Assembly: GCF_001667185.1 (NCBI RefSeq)
Contig: NZ_LZIC01000059.1
Coordinates: 35,720 to 99,719, forward strand
Origin: Mycobacterium sp. 852002-50816_SCH5313054-b
Lineage (GTDB): Bacteria; Actinomycetota; Actinomycetes; Mycobacteriales; Mycobacteriaceae
Length of the DNA stretch: 64,000 nucleotides
Direction: 5' to 3'
In this document: piece by piece, positions 19,552-29,828 of the stretch
Numbering within the stretch: the first letter of the stretch is position 1
Layout of the letters: every line of letters starts with the position of its first letter
The notes under the pieces: model-generated
Told to the model about the DNA's origin: nothing
Database searches by the model: none
What the model saw: only the letters and a program-made list of their open reading frames with translations
Position numbers and translations under genes: made by a program

Positions 19552-20439
19552 ATGGCCGACCAGATGGGCGTGATCGTCATGCTGGACGGCGAGATCCATC
19601 CGCCGGGGACGCCACTGCTGCACGCCGACGACCTGGCGGCCGTCCGTGGCGACGGCATCTTCGAGACGCTGCTGATCCGCGATGGCAGGGCCTGCCTGGT
19701 GGAGTCCCATTTGCAGCGGCTCACCCATTCGGCCAAATCGATGGACCTGCCCGCGCCGGACCTGCCAGGTTGGCGGCACGCCATCGAGGAGGCCACGCGC
19801 CGGTGGGCCGCGGGCACCGCCGACGAAGGCGCGATGCGCTTGATCTACAGCCGCGGCCGCGAGAGCGGTTCGGCGCCGAGCGCCTACGTGATGGTCAACC
19901 CCGTCCCGGACCGGGTGACCGCGGTTCGCCGCGACGGGCTTTCGGCGATCACGCTCGACCGCGGGCTGCCGGCCAACGCCGCCGATGCCATGCCGTGGCT
20001 GCTGGCCGGCGCCAAAACGCTGTCGTACGCGGTCAACATGGCCGCCCTGCGGCACGCCGCCCGCCAGGGCGCCGGCGACGTCATCTTCGTCAGCTCCGAC
20101 GGCTACATCCTGGAAGGCCCGCGCTCGACGGTGGTGATCGCCACAAACGCCGGGGCGGACGGCGGCACCCCCTGCCTGCTGACGCCGCCGCCGTGGTACC
20201 CGATCCTGCGGGGAACCACGCAGCAGGCCCTCTTCGAGGTGGCCCGGGCCAAGGGCTATGACTGCGACTACCGGGCGCTGCGGGCCGCGGACCTGCATGC
20301 GGCCCAAGGGATCTGGTTGATATCAAGCATGACCCTGGCGGCGCGTGTGCACACGCTGGACGGGCGCCCACTGCTCCGGTCTCCAATCGCCACCGAATTC
20401 GCCGAACTGGTCGACGCTGCCATCGTCAGCGATCGCTGA
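19552..20439 (+). CDS. Aminodeoxychorismate lyase / branched-chain aminotransferase-fold (class IV PLP) enzyme
   Basis: A 295-residue class IV PLP protein, orthologue of Rv0812, which is often named PabC. The PLP lysine is Lys155 in AGAKTLSYAVNM. DDLAAVRGDGIFETL is the family N-terminal signature, and GYILEGPRSTVVIA the phosphate-binding segment. Lyase activity would release p-aminobenzoate for folate; aminotransferase activity cannot be excluded. A folate link agrees with the divergent YgfZ-like neighbour. The ATG at 19552 is supported by its -10 element. Confidence 0.88.
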   Translation: MADQMGVIVMLDGEIHPPGTPLLHADDLAAVRGDGIFETLLIRDGRACLVESHLQRLTHSAKSMDLPAPDLPGWRHAIEEATRRWAAGTADEGAMRLIYSRGRESGSAPSAYVMVNPVPDRVTAVRRDGLSAITLDRGLPANAADAMPWLLAGAKTLSYAVNMAALRHAARQGAGDVIFVSSDGYILEGPRSTVVIATNAGADGGTPCLLTPPPWYPILRGTTQQALFEVARAKGYDCDYRALRAADLHAAQGIWLISSMTLAARVHTLDGRPLLRSPIATEFAELVDAAIVSDR

Positions 20440-20785
20440 GCGCTGAATTCGGTTGTCGGCTCGAAGGATGGCGGGTAACTTCGGCCGTACACAAGGAAGG
20501 AGGTGGTCCGCGAAATTGATAGCTTCATGGACATGTGAGGTGGCTACGCGCTAGCTGCACTGGCTCGGAAGAGTTGGCGTTCAACGCACGCTGGCGAATT
20601 CCCCGTAGCCACCCGGCCCCCGAGCTTCCGGTCAGTCCAACCAGGAGCTTTGCTCGGGGGCCGCTCCATGTCATGACCCCGACGTCGCCAGCGTGGGGCC
20701 TACGGACGATTTCAAGGCAGTTTCCATACATAAGGCCCACGCTCGGCGAGATTGCGATCGGGTTGCGCATGACCCTCGCGGGCGA
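20440..20785 (+). ncRNA. Structured intergenic element with extended Shine-Dalgarno, possible small RNA or tiny ORF
   Basis: This 346-bp gap between convergent genes has no clear normal-sized gene. On the plus strand AAGGAGGTGGTCC (20497-20509) is nearly the full complement of the 16S rRNA 3' end, much longer than a usual ribosome site. It precedes possible tiny reading frames, including TTG at 20517 (12 codons). A perfect 10-bp inverted repeat follows, GGTGGCTACG (20539-20548) and CGTAGCCACC (20604-20613). Next is a perfect 11-bp GC stem, 20615-20625 with 20652-20662. The strand and the function are inferred. Confidence 0.4.
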
Positions 20786-21454
20786 CTAACCGGCGAAGCG
20801 CGACAGCCGCGCCGAAAGGTGCGGCACCAGACCGCCGTCGGCGTCCACCCGTTCCTCGACGTAGGCCAGATCACCGCCCTCGACGATGCCGTAGAGCCGC
20901 TTGGCGCCACCGACCAGCAGGCCCGAACGGCTGCGGGCCAAGGCGTCGGTGGCAAGCTCCCACGACGACTGCGTGCGGGGCCGGCCGTAGAACAACTCGA
21001 TGTAGCCGGCCGAATGCGCCAACAACAGCTCGATGGCCTGCGATTCGGTCGGATCGTCGGGGTCGCTGACGAAGCGCCAGAAACCGCTCTCGCGCAGGCC
21101 GGGTCCCTGGTAGCCGCCCTTGTCGTCGAGCCGCCAGGACCGCGCTTCCCAGTTGAGATAGTCGCCGCCGTCGTGCGAGACCACGATCTGCTGCCCGAAC
21201 CGGTAGTCCCCGTCGTGAGCGCGCCCCTCGCCCTCGCCGCGCCACACGCCGACGAGCGGCAGCAGCGCCAGCAACGCATCGTTGAGGTTGGCTCCTTCGC
21301 GCAGATTTGCGGTGTCGGCGGGCACCGGGAGATCGTCGAAGGCGGGGATATTGCGGGAAGCGGTCATTTTGGCGCGTTCGGCGGCGGCTGCGACCGCACG
21401 GTCGGCGGAGCCGCCGGAAACGACTGGGCCCTCAGCGTCGTCGTCGGAACTCAC
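20786..21454 (-). CDS. Nitrobindin-like / FABP-like beta-barrel protein
   Basis: A 222-residue orthologue of Rv0813c, with a 30-residue flexible N-terminus followed by a ten-strand lipocalin-like barrel. The motif [12 protein letters not shown] at the barrel start is the nitrobindin/THAP4-like signature. Homologues bind heme or fatty-acid-like ligands; database names call it a peroxynitrite isomerase, which I cannot verify here. It starts at GTG 21454, overlapping the stop of the tiny membrane protein by four bases. Confidence 0.85.
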   Translation of the reverse strand: MSSDDDAEGPVVSGGSADRAVAAAAERAKMTASRNIPAFDDLPVPADTANLREGANLNDALLALLPLVGVWRGEGEGRAHDGDYRFGQQIVVSHDGGDYLNWEARSWRLDDKGGYQGPGLRESGFWRFVSDPDDPTESQAIELLLAHSAGYIELFYGRPRTQSSWELATDALARSRSGLLVGGAKRLYGIVEGGDLAYVEERVDADGGLVPHLSARLSRFAG

Positions 21455-21549
21455 GACTCGTCAGTGATGAGCCGGTAGAGGGTGTACAGCGCGAACCATG
21501 AGATGACCACGACCGATATGACCAGCATGATCTCGAAGAAGAGCACCAC
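21451..21549 (-). CDS. Small single-pass membrane protein, 32 residues
   Basis: A small reading frame begins with GTG GTG at 21549/21546 and encodes [20 protein letters not shown], a single hydrophobic helix, then [10 protein letters not shown]. Its stop overlaps the GTG of the nitrobindin-like gene as GTGA. It lies 48 bases after sseC2, so it is within the sulfur operon read-through range. The coupling and the clear membrane helix support it being real. Its function is unknown. Confidence 0.65.
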   Translation of the reverse strand: MVLFFEIMLVISVVVISWFALYTLYRLITDES

Positions 21550-21597
21550 GGGAACGAGTCTATTCGTGCAGCAGGTGCCCGGGGACCGGCCGGTCCG

Positions 21598-21900
21598 TCA
21601 GGCGATCTTGACGTCCACCTCGTGAATGCCGGCACCGGACGGTGCCACCACGGCGTCGCCGTTGCCGATGGGGGACAGCGCGCGCAGCGTCCAGGACCCG
21701 GGTGCGGCGAAGAAGCGGAAGTCACCGGTGGCCGACGCGACGACCTCGGCCGTGAACTCGTCCGACGAGTCCAGCAAGCGCACGAACGCTCCCCCCACCG
21801 CCTGGCCCTCGCCATCCACGACCCGGCCCGTGATCACCGTTTCCTTCTCCAGATCGACGCTGGCGGGCAACGTCAGTCCTTGCTTCGGTCCAGAGCACAT
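21598..21900 (-). CDS. sseC2: DUF1416 protein SseC
   Basis: A 100-residue orthologue of SseC2 (Rv0814c). MCSGPKQGLTLPASVDLEKE is the conserved beginning, then a beta-sandwich resembling carboxypeptidase regulatory domains (VITGRVVDGEGQAVGGAFVRLLD). It starts one base after the cysA2 stop. The family always accompanies thiosulfate sulfurtransferase, so a role in sulfane-sulfur metabolism is inferred. It is covered in other frames by a longer spurious frame. Confidence 0.93.
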   Translation of the reverse strand: MCSGPKQGLTLPASVDLEKETVITGRVVDGEGQAVGGAFVRLLDSSDEFTAEVVASATGDFRFFAAPGSWTLRALSPIGNGDAVVAPSGAGIHEVDVKIA

Positions 21901-21901
21901 A

Positions 21902-22735
21902 TCAGCTTCCCAACTCGATCGGGGCGCCCACCAGGGAGCCGTATTCCGTCCAACTGCCGTCGTAGTTCTTGACGTTTTCGTGGCCGAGTAATTCCCGCAG
22001 TACGAACCAGGTGTGCGACGAACGTTCCCCGATCCGGCAGTACGCGATGGTTTCCTTCGTGCCGTCCAGCCCGGCGTCGGCGTAGAGCTTGGCCAATTCC
22101 TCGTCGGACTTGAAGGTGCCGTCCTCGTTGGCGGCCCTGCTCCAGGGCACGTTGATCGCGCCGGGGACGTGGCCCGGCCGCTGGCTTTGCTCCTGTGGCA
22201 GGTGTGCCGGCGCGAGGATCTTGCCCGAGAACTCGTCGGGGGAGCGCACGTCGACCAGGTTCTTGACGTTGATGGCCGCGATGACCTCGTCGCGGAAGGC
22301 GCGGATGCTGTTATCCGGCGGGGCCGCGGTGTAGGAGGTGGCCGGCCGGTTGACGGCGTCGGTGGACAGCGGGCGCCCGTCGAGTTCCCACTTCTTGCGT
22401 CCGCCGTCGAGCAGCTTGACGTCGGCGTGGCCGTACAGCTTGAAATACCAGTAGGCGTAGGCGGCGAACCAGTTGTTGTTGCCGCCGTAGAGGACCACCG
22501 TGTCGTCGTTGGCGATGCCGCGGTCGGACAGCAGTTTGGAGAATTGCTGTGCGTCCACAAAATCGCGCTTGACGGGGTCCTGCAGATCGGTGCGCCAGTC
22601 CAGCTTGATCGCGCCGGCGATGTGGCCGGTGTCGTAGGCGCTGGCGTCCTCGTCCACTTCGACGAAGACGACGTTTCCGGCATCGAGATTGCTCTCGGCC
22701 CAGTCCGCTGAGACCAGGACGTCGGAGCGTGCCAT
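21902..22735 (-). CDS. cysA2: Thiosulfate sulfurtransferase (rhodanese)
   Basis: A 277-residue two-domain rhodanese, orthologue of Rv0815c. The C-terminal domain has the catalytic Cys233 in YCRIGERSSHTW; the N-terminal domain lacks a cysteine at the matching place, as in other tandem rhodaneses. It transfers sulfane sulfur from thiosulfate to a thiol acceptor. It lies in an operon after a DUF4395 gene and before sseC2. Upstream is a poly-cysteine leader peptide, so it is likely controlled by cysteine supply. Confidence 0.95.
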   Translation of the reverse strand: MARSDVLVSADWAESNLDAGNVVFVEVDEDASAYDTGHIAGAIKLDWRTDLQDPVKRDFVDAQQFSKLLSDRGIANDDTVVLYGGNNNWFAAYAYWYFKLYGHADVKLLDGGRKKWELDGRPLSTDAVNRPATSYTAAPPDNSIRAFRDEVIAAINVKNLVDVRSPDEFSGKILAPAHLPQEQSQRPGHVPGAINVPWSRAANEDGTFKSDEELAKLYADAGLDGTKETIAYCRIGERSSHTWFVLRELLGHENVKNYDGSWTEYGSLVGAPIELGS

Positions 22736-22771
22736 GGTGGGTGTTCCTTTCGATTGCTTCTGATGTAGGCG

Positions 22772-23236
22772 TTATGCGGCAGTCGGTCGAAAGCGTGCGA
22801 CCAACGGGTAGAGCTGGCAGCCCAGGCAGATGCCGAAGGCCGCGTTGAGGAAGGCGGCCACCAGCGCGGCCGCGGTGGCGGCGACGCCGAGCACAAAGGC
22901 GCCGACGGCAAATCCCGCGACACCGACCACCGCGAAGATCAGGCCGACGAGTTGGGCGAACTTCAGCGGCGCGACGGGTTCGCGCTCTGTGACGGGTCCC
23001 AGCCGGGGCGCCACGACGCGGGCGAACACCCGCCCATAGGGGTGGCGGCGGGGCCCGCCGATGGCGCCGACGGCGAAGATCACGGCCTGCGCCCCGAGAA
23101 TGAGGGCGGCCGCCAGCGGGCTGACGGCCGAAACAATGAGCGCGAGCACAAGGACCGCAGTCGTGACCCAGGCGGCGAACCTGGGCCCGCGCACGTCGAC
23201 GCGGTCGGGCTGCACGACGGTGTTGCTGCTTGGCAC
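22772..23236 (-). CDS. DUF4395 membrane protein
   Basis: A 154-residue protein with four hydrophobic helices (about residues 22-42, 44-62, 97-118 and 120-140). It ends with a membrane CLGC motif (Cys137, Cys140) before QLYPLVARF. DUF4395 proteins occur with thioredoxins and sulfurtransferases, and the CxxC suggests redox or sulfur handling; this is inference. It is the first gene after the poly-Cys leader and precedes cysA2 by 36 bases. I recall no counterpart at this place in M. tuberculosis. Confidence 0.87.
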   Translation of the reverse strand: MPSSNTVVQPDRVDVRGPRFAAWVTTAVLVLALIVSAVSPLAAALILGAQAVIFAVGAIGGPRRHPYGRVFARVVAPRLGPVTEREPVAPLKFAQLVGLIFAVVGVAGFAVGAFVLGVAATAAALVAAFLNAAFGICLGCQLYPLVARFRPTAA

Positions 23237-23340
23237 GGGGACTACTCCTAGAAGTTCTTGTTGCGCGGAAGATGGGTGGAGTGGAGGCGCGCCACGGTAG
23301 GGGACCGAAGCTGCTCCGAGTGCGCGCAGCGCGCTGCTAC

Positions 23341-23433
23341 TCAGGAGCTACAGCAACAACAACGACAACCCGCAATGCGGCACAGATCGACTGTGCGACG
23401 CGTGGTGAGCATGGGCTCGAGGCGGGCTGACAC
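23341..23433 (-). CDS. Poly-cysteine leader peptide of the sulfur operon
   Basis: A 30-residue frame starts with GTG at 23433, ends with LCRIAGCRCCCCSS and has six cysteines, four in a row near the stop. An internal ATG at 23412 is an alternative start. A -10 TAAGCT (23446-23441) ends seven bases before the GTG, as in a leaderless message. Known work on mycobacteria describes leaderless poly-cysteine small frames that act as cysteine-responsive attenuators of this operon. Ribosome stalling at the cysteine codons would allow expression of DUF4395-cysA2-sseC2. Confidence 0.85.
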   Translation of the reverse strand: MSARLEPMLTTRRTVDLCRIAGCRCCCCSS

Positions 23434-23440
23434 GTCGGCA

Positions 23441-23446
23441 AGCTTA
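23441..23446 (-). promoter_or_regulatory. -10 element of the poly-Cys leader / sulfur operon promoter
   Basis: TAAGCT on the minus strand is separated by seven bases from the GTG at 23433. It fits a leaderless start for the attenuator peptide and is the likely operon promoter. It lies 17 bases after the thioredoxin stop. Confidence 0.6.
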
Positions 23447-23462
23447 CCCAATGACGTAGCGC

Positions 23463-23876
23463 TCAAGCCAACAGAGGCTGCAGCGCCGAACGCAGGTCGG
23501 CGGCCTTGGGCACCCCGGAGGCGCGGTATCGCTGTCGCCCCTCGACATCGAAGATCAGCGTGGTGGGCAGCGACAGCACCGAGAAGCGCCGGGCCGTGCC
23601 CGGGTTGGCGTCCAGGTCGATCTCGAGGTGGGCTACGTCGGCCATCTCCTCGCAGAGCTGGCCGACCACCCGGCGAACCCGATCGCACGGCCCGCACCAC
23701 GGGGCGCTGAAGTGCACGATGGTCGGACCGCTCTGCGACAACGCCAGTTCGCCGCCGTCGGGCCCGCCCGGATCGGGGAGAATCTCGCGGACTCTTCCCG
23801 ACCTGCGCGTCAACAGCCAACCGGCGACGGTCGCCACGGCGACGGCCCCGACGATCGCGACAAGCACGGTGGTCAT
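23463..23876 (-). CDS. thiX: Membrane-anchored thioredoxin-like protein
   Basis: A 137-residue protein, orthologue of ThiX (Rv0816c). An N-terminal membrane anchor (residues 2-22) leads to a thioredoxin fold with the active site WCGPC (Cys61, Cys64) and the cis-proline loop LSLPTT. Its orientation suggests an exported or membrane-bound disulfide reductase. The ATG overlaps the LmeA stop by four bases. It stands upstream of the sulfur operon but has its own coupling to lmeA. Confidence 0.92.
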   Translation of the reverse strand: MTTVLVAIVGAVAVATVAGWLLTRRSGRVREILPDPGGPDGGELALSQSGPTIVHFSAPWCGPCDRVRRVVGQLCEEMADVAHLEIDLDANPGTARRFSVLSLPTTLIFDVEGRQRYRASGVPKAADLRSALQPLLA

Positions 23877-24685
23877 GACTGCTTAAACCCTGCCAGGGTG
23901 ACGGTTACTCCCCGGGTGACGCCCTCGATGATGACGTCGGAGCCGCGCGCGCCCTCTGTTGTCGGCCCAACTCCGAACGGCAGCCGCTGGTTGGGCAGCC
24001 TGGTGGTGAAGGCGCGGAGCACCGCGTCCCGCTTGTCGTCCGGGACCGGTTGGTCGGCGGTGTCGGGACCGGTGAGGACGCCCGTCGGCGTGATCACCAG
24101 CGTCGCAGGGTCGTCGGGTGCGATGGAAAGGTCCGCCGAGACGCTGACCCGGTGCTCGAAGCCGGCCGAACGGGGCGTGCCGCTGAACACCAACCCGTGG
24201 CTGTCGGAGATGCCCGATGCGGTGACGCCGCCGGTGGCGGTGTTGGTTTCCCTGGGAGGCGCCTCGACCATGAGATCGGTGATGCCCATGAAGCGGCCCA
24301 GGTGCGTCGAGTCGATGATGATGCGGCTCTCCAGCCTGCCCACCGGGAGCTGCGCGTCGGGTCTGATCAGCCAGGACGCCTGCGTCACGTCCACCGAGTA
24401 CATGGTGGCTTCGAGGGTGGCCGTGCCGACCATCGTGTGATCGACGGCGTTGGCCTTGATCTCCAGCTGGTTGTAGTGGTGGCGCATCGCCTGCGGGATG
24501 AAGGGGAACGCCACGATGGCGACGAACGGGTCGGAACCGAGGTGCGCCACTTTCCGCACGTCGGTCGACAGCCGGTATTCGGCGTAGATGCTGGCTCCGT
24601 AGTCGACGCCGACGGCGGCGACGACCGGTACGGCCACGGCGATCGCCGCGGCCGCCGCGCCGATCAGCACCTTGCGCACCCGCAC
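23873..24685 (-). CDS. lmeA: DUF2993 lipid-binding protein LmeA
   Basis: A 270-residue orthologue of LmeA (Rv0817c), a cell-envelope protein needed for mannan chain elongation of lipomannan. An N-terminal hydrophobic segment (VLIGAAAAAIAVAVPVVAAV) acts as a signal/anchor. The DUF2993 body follows, with YSVDVTQASWLIRP and DVIIEGVTRGVTVTLAGF. GTG at 24685 gives the length of the M. tuberculosis protein. A longer ATG frame from 24778 is possible. It is divergent from glnR. Confidence 0.88.
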   Translation of the reverse strand: MRVRKVLIGAAAAAIAVAVPVVAAVGVDYGASIYAEYRLSTDVRKVAHLGSDPFVAIVAFPFIPQAMRHHYNQLEIKANAVDHTMVGTATLEATMYSVDVTQASWLIRPDAQLPVGRLESRIIIDSTHLGRFMGITDLMVEAPPRETNTATGGVTASGISDSHGLVFSGTPRSAGFEHRVSVSADLSIAPDDPATLVITPTGVLTGPDTADQPVPDDKRDAVLRAFTTRLPNQRLPFGVGPTTEGARGSDVIIEGVTRGVTVTLAGFKQS

Positions 24686-24860
24686 ATTGTCGCGTAATCC
24701 GCTGGCCGCCGTGTCGCCGGCCGCCCGGTGGCGGGGCTCACACTGCCGCCTCCCCCACGCCGAAATGGCAGGTGGCACGTTATCGTTAGATGTCCTGGCA
24801 ACTAACGCGTCGTGGCGTTACGAAATGGGAGACGCCTTCCCCCCGAGCTGGAGGGGCTAG

Positions 24861-26554
<1,694 letters not shown>

Positions 26555-26567
26555 GCGCAAGCCGATC

Positions 26568-26585
26568 GTTCACCCGGCATTCATC
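26568..26585 (+). promoter_or_regulatory. Candidate Pho box (RegX3/PhoP-type direct repeats) before pstS
   Basis: GTTCACC-CGGC-ATTCATC is two seven-base units with an 11-base period, like the GTTCACC-N4 repeat bound by actinobacterial phosphate response regulators. A possible -10, TACTTT, lies at 26617-26622. The second unit matches at five of seven positions. Binding by RegX3 is inferred. Confidence 0.5.
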
Positions 26586-26704
26586 TCTAGCGACTTCTCT
26601 GGGCAGCACCGACGCATACTTTCGCGGCGAGTTGGCTACCTCCCTTGGGGACGGCCGGCGGCGCCTGCATGCGTCGGGGGGAGCGCGTCAAGAAAGCGAG
26701 ATCG

Positions 26705-27823
26705 GTGAGGCTCGACAGGGAGGGCAGGGCGCTGACGGCCGCGGCGCTGGCGATCTGCGCGGCAACGTTGACGGCCTGCGGCAGCGACGACAACCGCCGC
26801 GGCGCGTCGACGGCCGCGATCTCCGGGTTGGCCGGCACGGCGGGCTGCGCCGGCAAGAGCGGCTTGACGGCGGAGGGCTCGACCGCCCAACAGAACGCGA
26901 TGTCGTTGTTCAACCAGGTGTGGGGGCAGACCTGCCCGGGCAAGGCGGTGGCCTACAACCCGACCGGGTCGGGCGCCGGCCGCGAGCAGTTCATCGCGGG
27001 CCACGTGGACTTCGCGGGATCCGACTCGCCGCTGGTCGCCGACCAGATCGGCCCGGCCGCCAAACGCTGCGACGGAAACCCGGCGTGGGACCTGCCACTG
27101 GTGTTCGGGCCGGTCGCGCTGGTCTACAACCTGCCGGGTGTGCCGAAGTTGGTCCTCAGCAGCGACGCCCTCGCCAAGGTCTTGAGCGGCAGGATCACCG
27201 CGTGGAACGACCCGATACTGGCGGCGCTGAATCCGGGCGTGGCGCTGCCCGACACCAAGATCGTGCCGATCTACCGGGCGGACTCGTCGGGAACGACCGA
27301 CAACGTCCAGAAGTATCTCACGGCCGCCGCGCCGCAGAGTTGGACCCGAGGGGTGGGCACCGAGTTCCAGGGCGGTGTCGGCGAAGGGGCCGCGAAGTCG
27401 GCGGGAGTGATCCAGGCCGTGCGGGTCACGCCGGGCGCGATCGGCTACGTCGAGAAGGGGTTTGCCGACCAAGCCGGTGTGCCGTACGCCCTGCTCGACA
27501 CGGGAAACGGTGTGGTTCCGCTGACCAACGAGACCGCCGGCAAGGCCATCCAGGCGGCCAGTTTCGTGGCCGACGGCAACGATCTGGTGCTCGACTTGGA
27601 CCCGATGTATGCCACTCAGCGGGCGGATACTTACCCCTTGGTGCTGGCCAGTTACGAGATCGTGTGCTCGAACGGCTACGACCCGGACACTTCGGCGGCG
27701 ATCAAGTCGTTCCTCAGCGCGGCCGCGACCGACGGGCAGGCCGGTCTCGCGTCCGCCGGTTATGTGCCGTTGCCCGATAAAGTCAAGGAGCGATTGGTTA
27801 CCGCCATCAATGCGATCCGGTGA
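26705..27823 (+). CDS. pstS: Phosphate ABC transporter substrate-binding lipoprotein PstS
   Basis: A 372-residue periplasmic phosphate-binding protein. The signal peptide ends in a lipobox, LTACG, with the lipidated cysteine about residue 25. Phosphate-binding segments are AEGSTAQQNAM, FAGSDSPLV and the RADSSGTTDNVQKYL loop. The start is uncertain. GTG at 26705 gives a typical lipoprotein signal; an ATG at 26669 and a TTG at 26645 are also in frame. It leads the pstSCAB operon. Confidence 0.92.
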   Translation: MRLDREGRALTAAALAICAATLTACGSDDNRRGASTAAISGLAGTAGCAGKSGLTAEGSTAQQNAMSLFNQVWGQTCPGKAVAYNPTGSGAGREQFIAGHVDFAGSDSPLVADQIGPAAKRCDGNPAWDLPLVFGPVALVYNLPGVPKLVLSSDALAKVLSGRITAWNDPILAALNPGVALPDTKIVPIYRADSSGTTDNVQKYLTAAAPQSWTRGVGTEFQGGVGEGAAKSAGVIQAVRVTPGAIGYVEKGFADQAGVPYALLDTGNGVVPLTNETAGKAIQAASFVADGNDLVLDLDPMYATQRADTYPLVLASYEIVCSNGYDPDTSAAIKSFLSAAATDGQAGLASAGYVPLPDKVKERLVTAINAIR

Positions 27824-28905
27824 CCGGCGGGCGCAAGGAGCGACAGCAGGACTGTGACGGGATCACAGTGATAACGCCAGACCCATCCGCTGCGGGTTCG
27901 GGTGCGGTCGTCGCTGCGGCCCTCCCCGAGTCGCCGGTAGTGCCGATCAGCCCGTGGGGGCGTGCCCAGCCACGCCTGGGGGACAGGGTTTTTCGTTGGC
28001 TGGCGCAAGGTTCCGGGGTCCTGATCGTGGTCCTTATCGCCGCGATCGGCGGCTTCCTGTTGCTGCGCGCGATCCCGGCCTTGCAGCGCAACAGGGAGAA
28101 CTTTTTCAGCTACGACGGCAACTGGGTGACCACCGACACCTCGGCCATGCATTTCGGGATCTTCGAGCTGCTCCAGGTGACCGTGTTCGTGTCGGTGTTC
28201 GCCTTGATTCTTGCTATGCCGATCGCCTTGGGCGTTGCGCTCTACCTCACGCACTACGCGCCACGCCGGGCCGCCGCGCCCCTGGCCTATGCGGTCGATC
28301 TGCTGGCCGCGGTCCCCTCGATCGTGTACGGCGTGTGGGGCCTTTACGTGCTGGCCCCGCAGCTGCGCCCCGTCGCCACCTGGCTGAATCACACCCTCGG
28401 CTGGTGGTTCCTGTTCGCCACCGGCAACGCGTCGGTCGCGGGCGGCGGCACCGTCTTCACCGGCGGGATCGTGTTGGCGGTGATGATCCTGCCGATCATC
28501 ACCGCAGTCACCCGCGAGGTCTTCATGCAGACCCCGAACGACGAGATCGAAGCGGCGCTCGCGCTCGGCGCCACACGCTGGGAAGTGATCAAGACGACCG
28601 TGCTGCCGTTCGGGCTGTCCGGCTACGTCAGCGGCGCGATGCTCGGCCTGGGCCGTGCCCTGGGTGAGACGGTCGCGCTGCTGATCATCCTGCGGGGCAC
28701 CCAGGCCGCATTCGGCTGGTCGCTGTTCGACGGCGGCTCGACCTTCGCCACCAAGATCGCCGCCACCGCCTCGGAATTCAACGACCGATACAAGGCCGGT
28801 GCCTATATCGCCGCGGGACTGGTGCTGTTCGTGCTCACCTTCCTCGTCGACGCCCTGGCGCGCAGCGCCGTCTCCGGCGCCCGCAACAGGCGGGCCGGCC
28901 GATGA
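27820..28905 (+). CDS. pstC: Phosphate ABC transporter permease PstC
   Basis: A 361-residue permease with six or more hydrophobic helices. The cytoplasmic EAA loop, EIEAALALGATRWEVIKTTVLP, can be seen around residue 245 in part as ALALGATRWEVIKT. The N-terminal 50 residues are cytoplasmic. GTG at 27820 overlaps the pstS stop; another GTG at 27868 would remove 16 residues. It works with PstA as the membrane channel of the high-affinity phosphate importer. Confidence 0.93.
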   Translation: MTGGRKERQQDCDGITVITPDPSAAGSGAVVAAALPESPVVPISPWGRAQPRLGDRVFRWLAQGSGVLIVVLIAAIGGFLLLRAIPALQRNRENFFSYDGNWVTTDTSAMHFGIFELLQVTVFVSVFALILAMPIALGVALYLTHYAPRRAAAPLAYAVDLLAAVPSIVYGVWGLYVLAPQLRPVATWLNHTLGWWFLFATGNASVAGGGTVFTGGIVLAVMILPIITAVTREVFMQTPNDEIEAALALGATRWEVIKTTVLPFGLSGYVSGAMLGLGRALGETVALLIILRGTQAAFGWSLFDGGSTFATKIAATASEFNDRYKAGAYIAAGLVLFVLTFLVDALARSAVSGARNRRAGR

Positions 28906-29816
28906 CCTCGATGCTGGACCGCCCCCTCAAGCCGCGGGCCTTCCCGGCGGTCGGCCGCCGTCGCCGGGTGGCCAACACTCTGGCGACCGTGCTGATGACG
29001 CTGTCGACGGCAATCGCCGTGACACCGTTGTTGTTGGTGCTCTGCGCGGTGATTGCCAAGGGGTTCAAGGTGATTGCCTCCACCGCGTGGTGGACGCATT
29101 CGCAGGCGGGCATGACGGCGTTCGTGGCGGGCGGCGGCGCCTACCACGCGATGCTCGGCACGCTGTTGCAAGGACTGGTGTGCGCGGTCATCTCCGTCCC
29201 GATCGGCATCCTGGTCGCGATCTACCTGGTTGAGTACGGTGGCGGCACCGCCCTGGGCAGGCTGGCCACGTTCATGGTGGACATCCTCTCCGGCGTGCCC
29301 TCGATCGTGGCGGCGTTGTTCGTCTACGCGCTGTGGGTGGCGACGCTGGGGCTGCCGCGTTCCGCGTTCGCGGTCTCCCTGGCCCTTGTCTTGCTGATGA
29401 TCCCCGTGATCGTGCGGGCCACCGAAGAGATGCTGCGGATCGTTCCGATTGACCTCCGTGAGGCCAGCTACGCGCTGGGGATCCCGAAGTGGAAGACCAT
29501 CGCCAGGGTCGTCCTTCCCACGGGGCTGTCCGGCATCATGACCGGGATCCTGCTGGCGGTGGCTAGAGTGATGGGTGAGACGGCGCCGCTGCTGATTCTG
29601 ATCGGTTATTCACAATCAATGAACTTCAACGTTTTCCACGGGTTCATGGGGTCGCTGCCCGGCATGATGTATAACCAGACATCGGCGGGCGCAGGCATCA
29701 ACCCGGCGCCCACGGATCGGTTGTGGGGTGCGGCGTTAACCCTCATCCTGGTGATCGCGATCATCAATGTCGGGGCCAGGGTGATCGCGAGAAGGTATGC
29801 CCCCAAGAAGGCATAG
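28902..29816 (+). CDS. pstA: Phosphate ABC transporter permease PstA
   Basis: A 304-residue permease with six hydrophobic helices; the EAA loop is DLREASYALGIPKWKTIARV. FMVDILSGVPSIVAALFVYA is the signature transmembrane segment of PstA. The ATG overlaps the pstC stop by four bases. It pairs with PstC and is energised by PstB. Confidence 0.94.
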   Translation: MTSMLDRPLKPRAFPAVGRRRRVANTLATVLMTLSTAIAVTPLLLVLCAVIAKGFKVIASTAWWTHSQAGMTAFVAGGGAYHAMLGTLLQGLVCAVISVPIGILVAIYLVEYGGGTALGRLATFMVDILSGVPSIVAALFVYALWVATLGLPRSAFAVSLALVLLMIPVIVRATEEMLRIVPIDLREASYALGIPKWKTIARVVLPTGLSGIMTGILLAVARVMGETAPLLILIGYSQSMNFNVFHGFMGSLPGMMYNQTSAGAGINPAPTDRLWGAALTLILVIAIINVGARVIARRYAPKKA

Positions 29817-29828
29817 GCAGGAGCAGTA

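Noticed and set aside
20535..20789. An 84-codon plus-strand frame in the gap after the PabC-like gene
   Set aside because: Its sequence has no family-like pattern and spans the two stem structures; more likely untranslated RNA.
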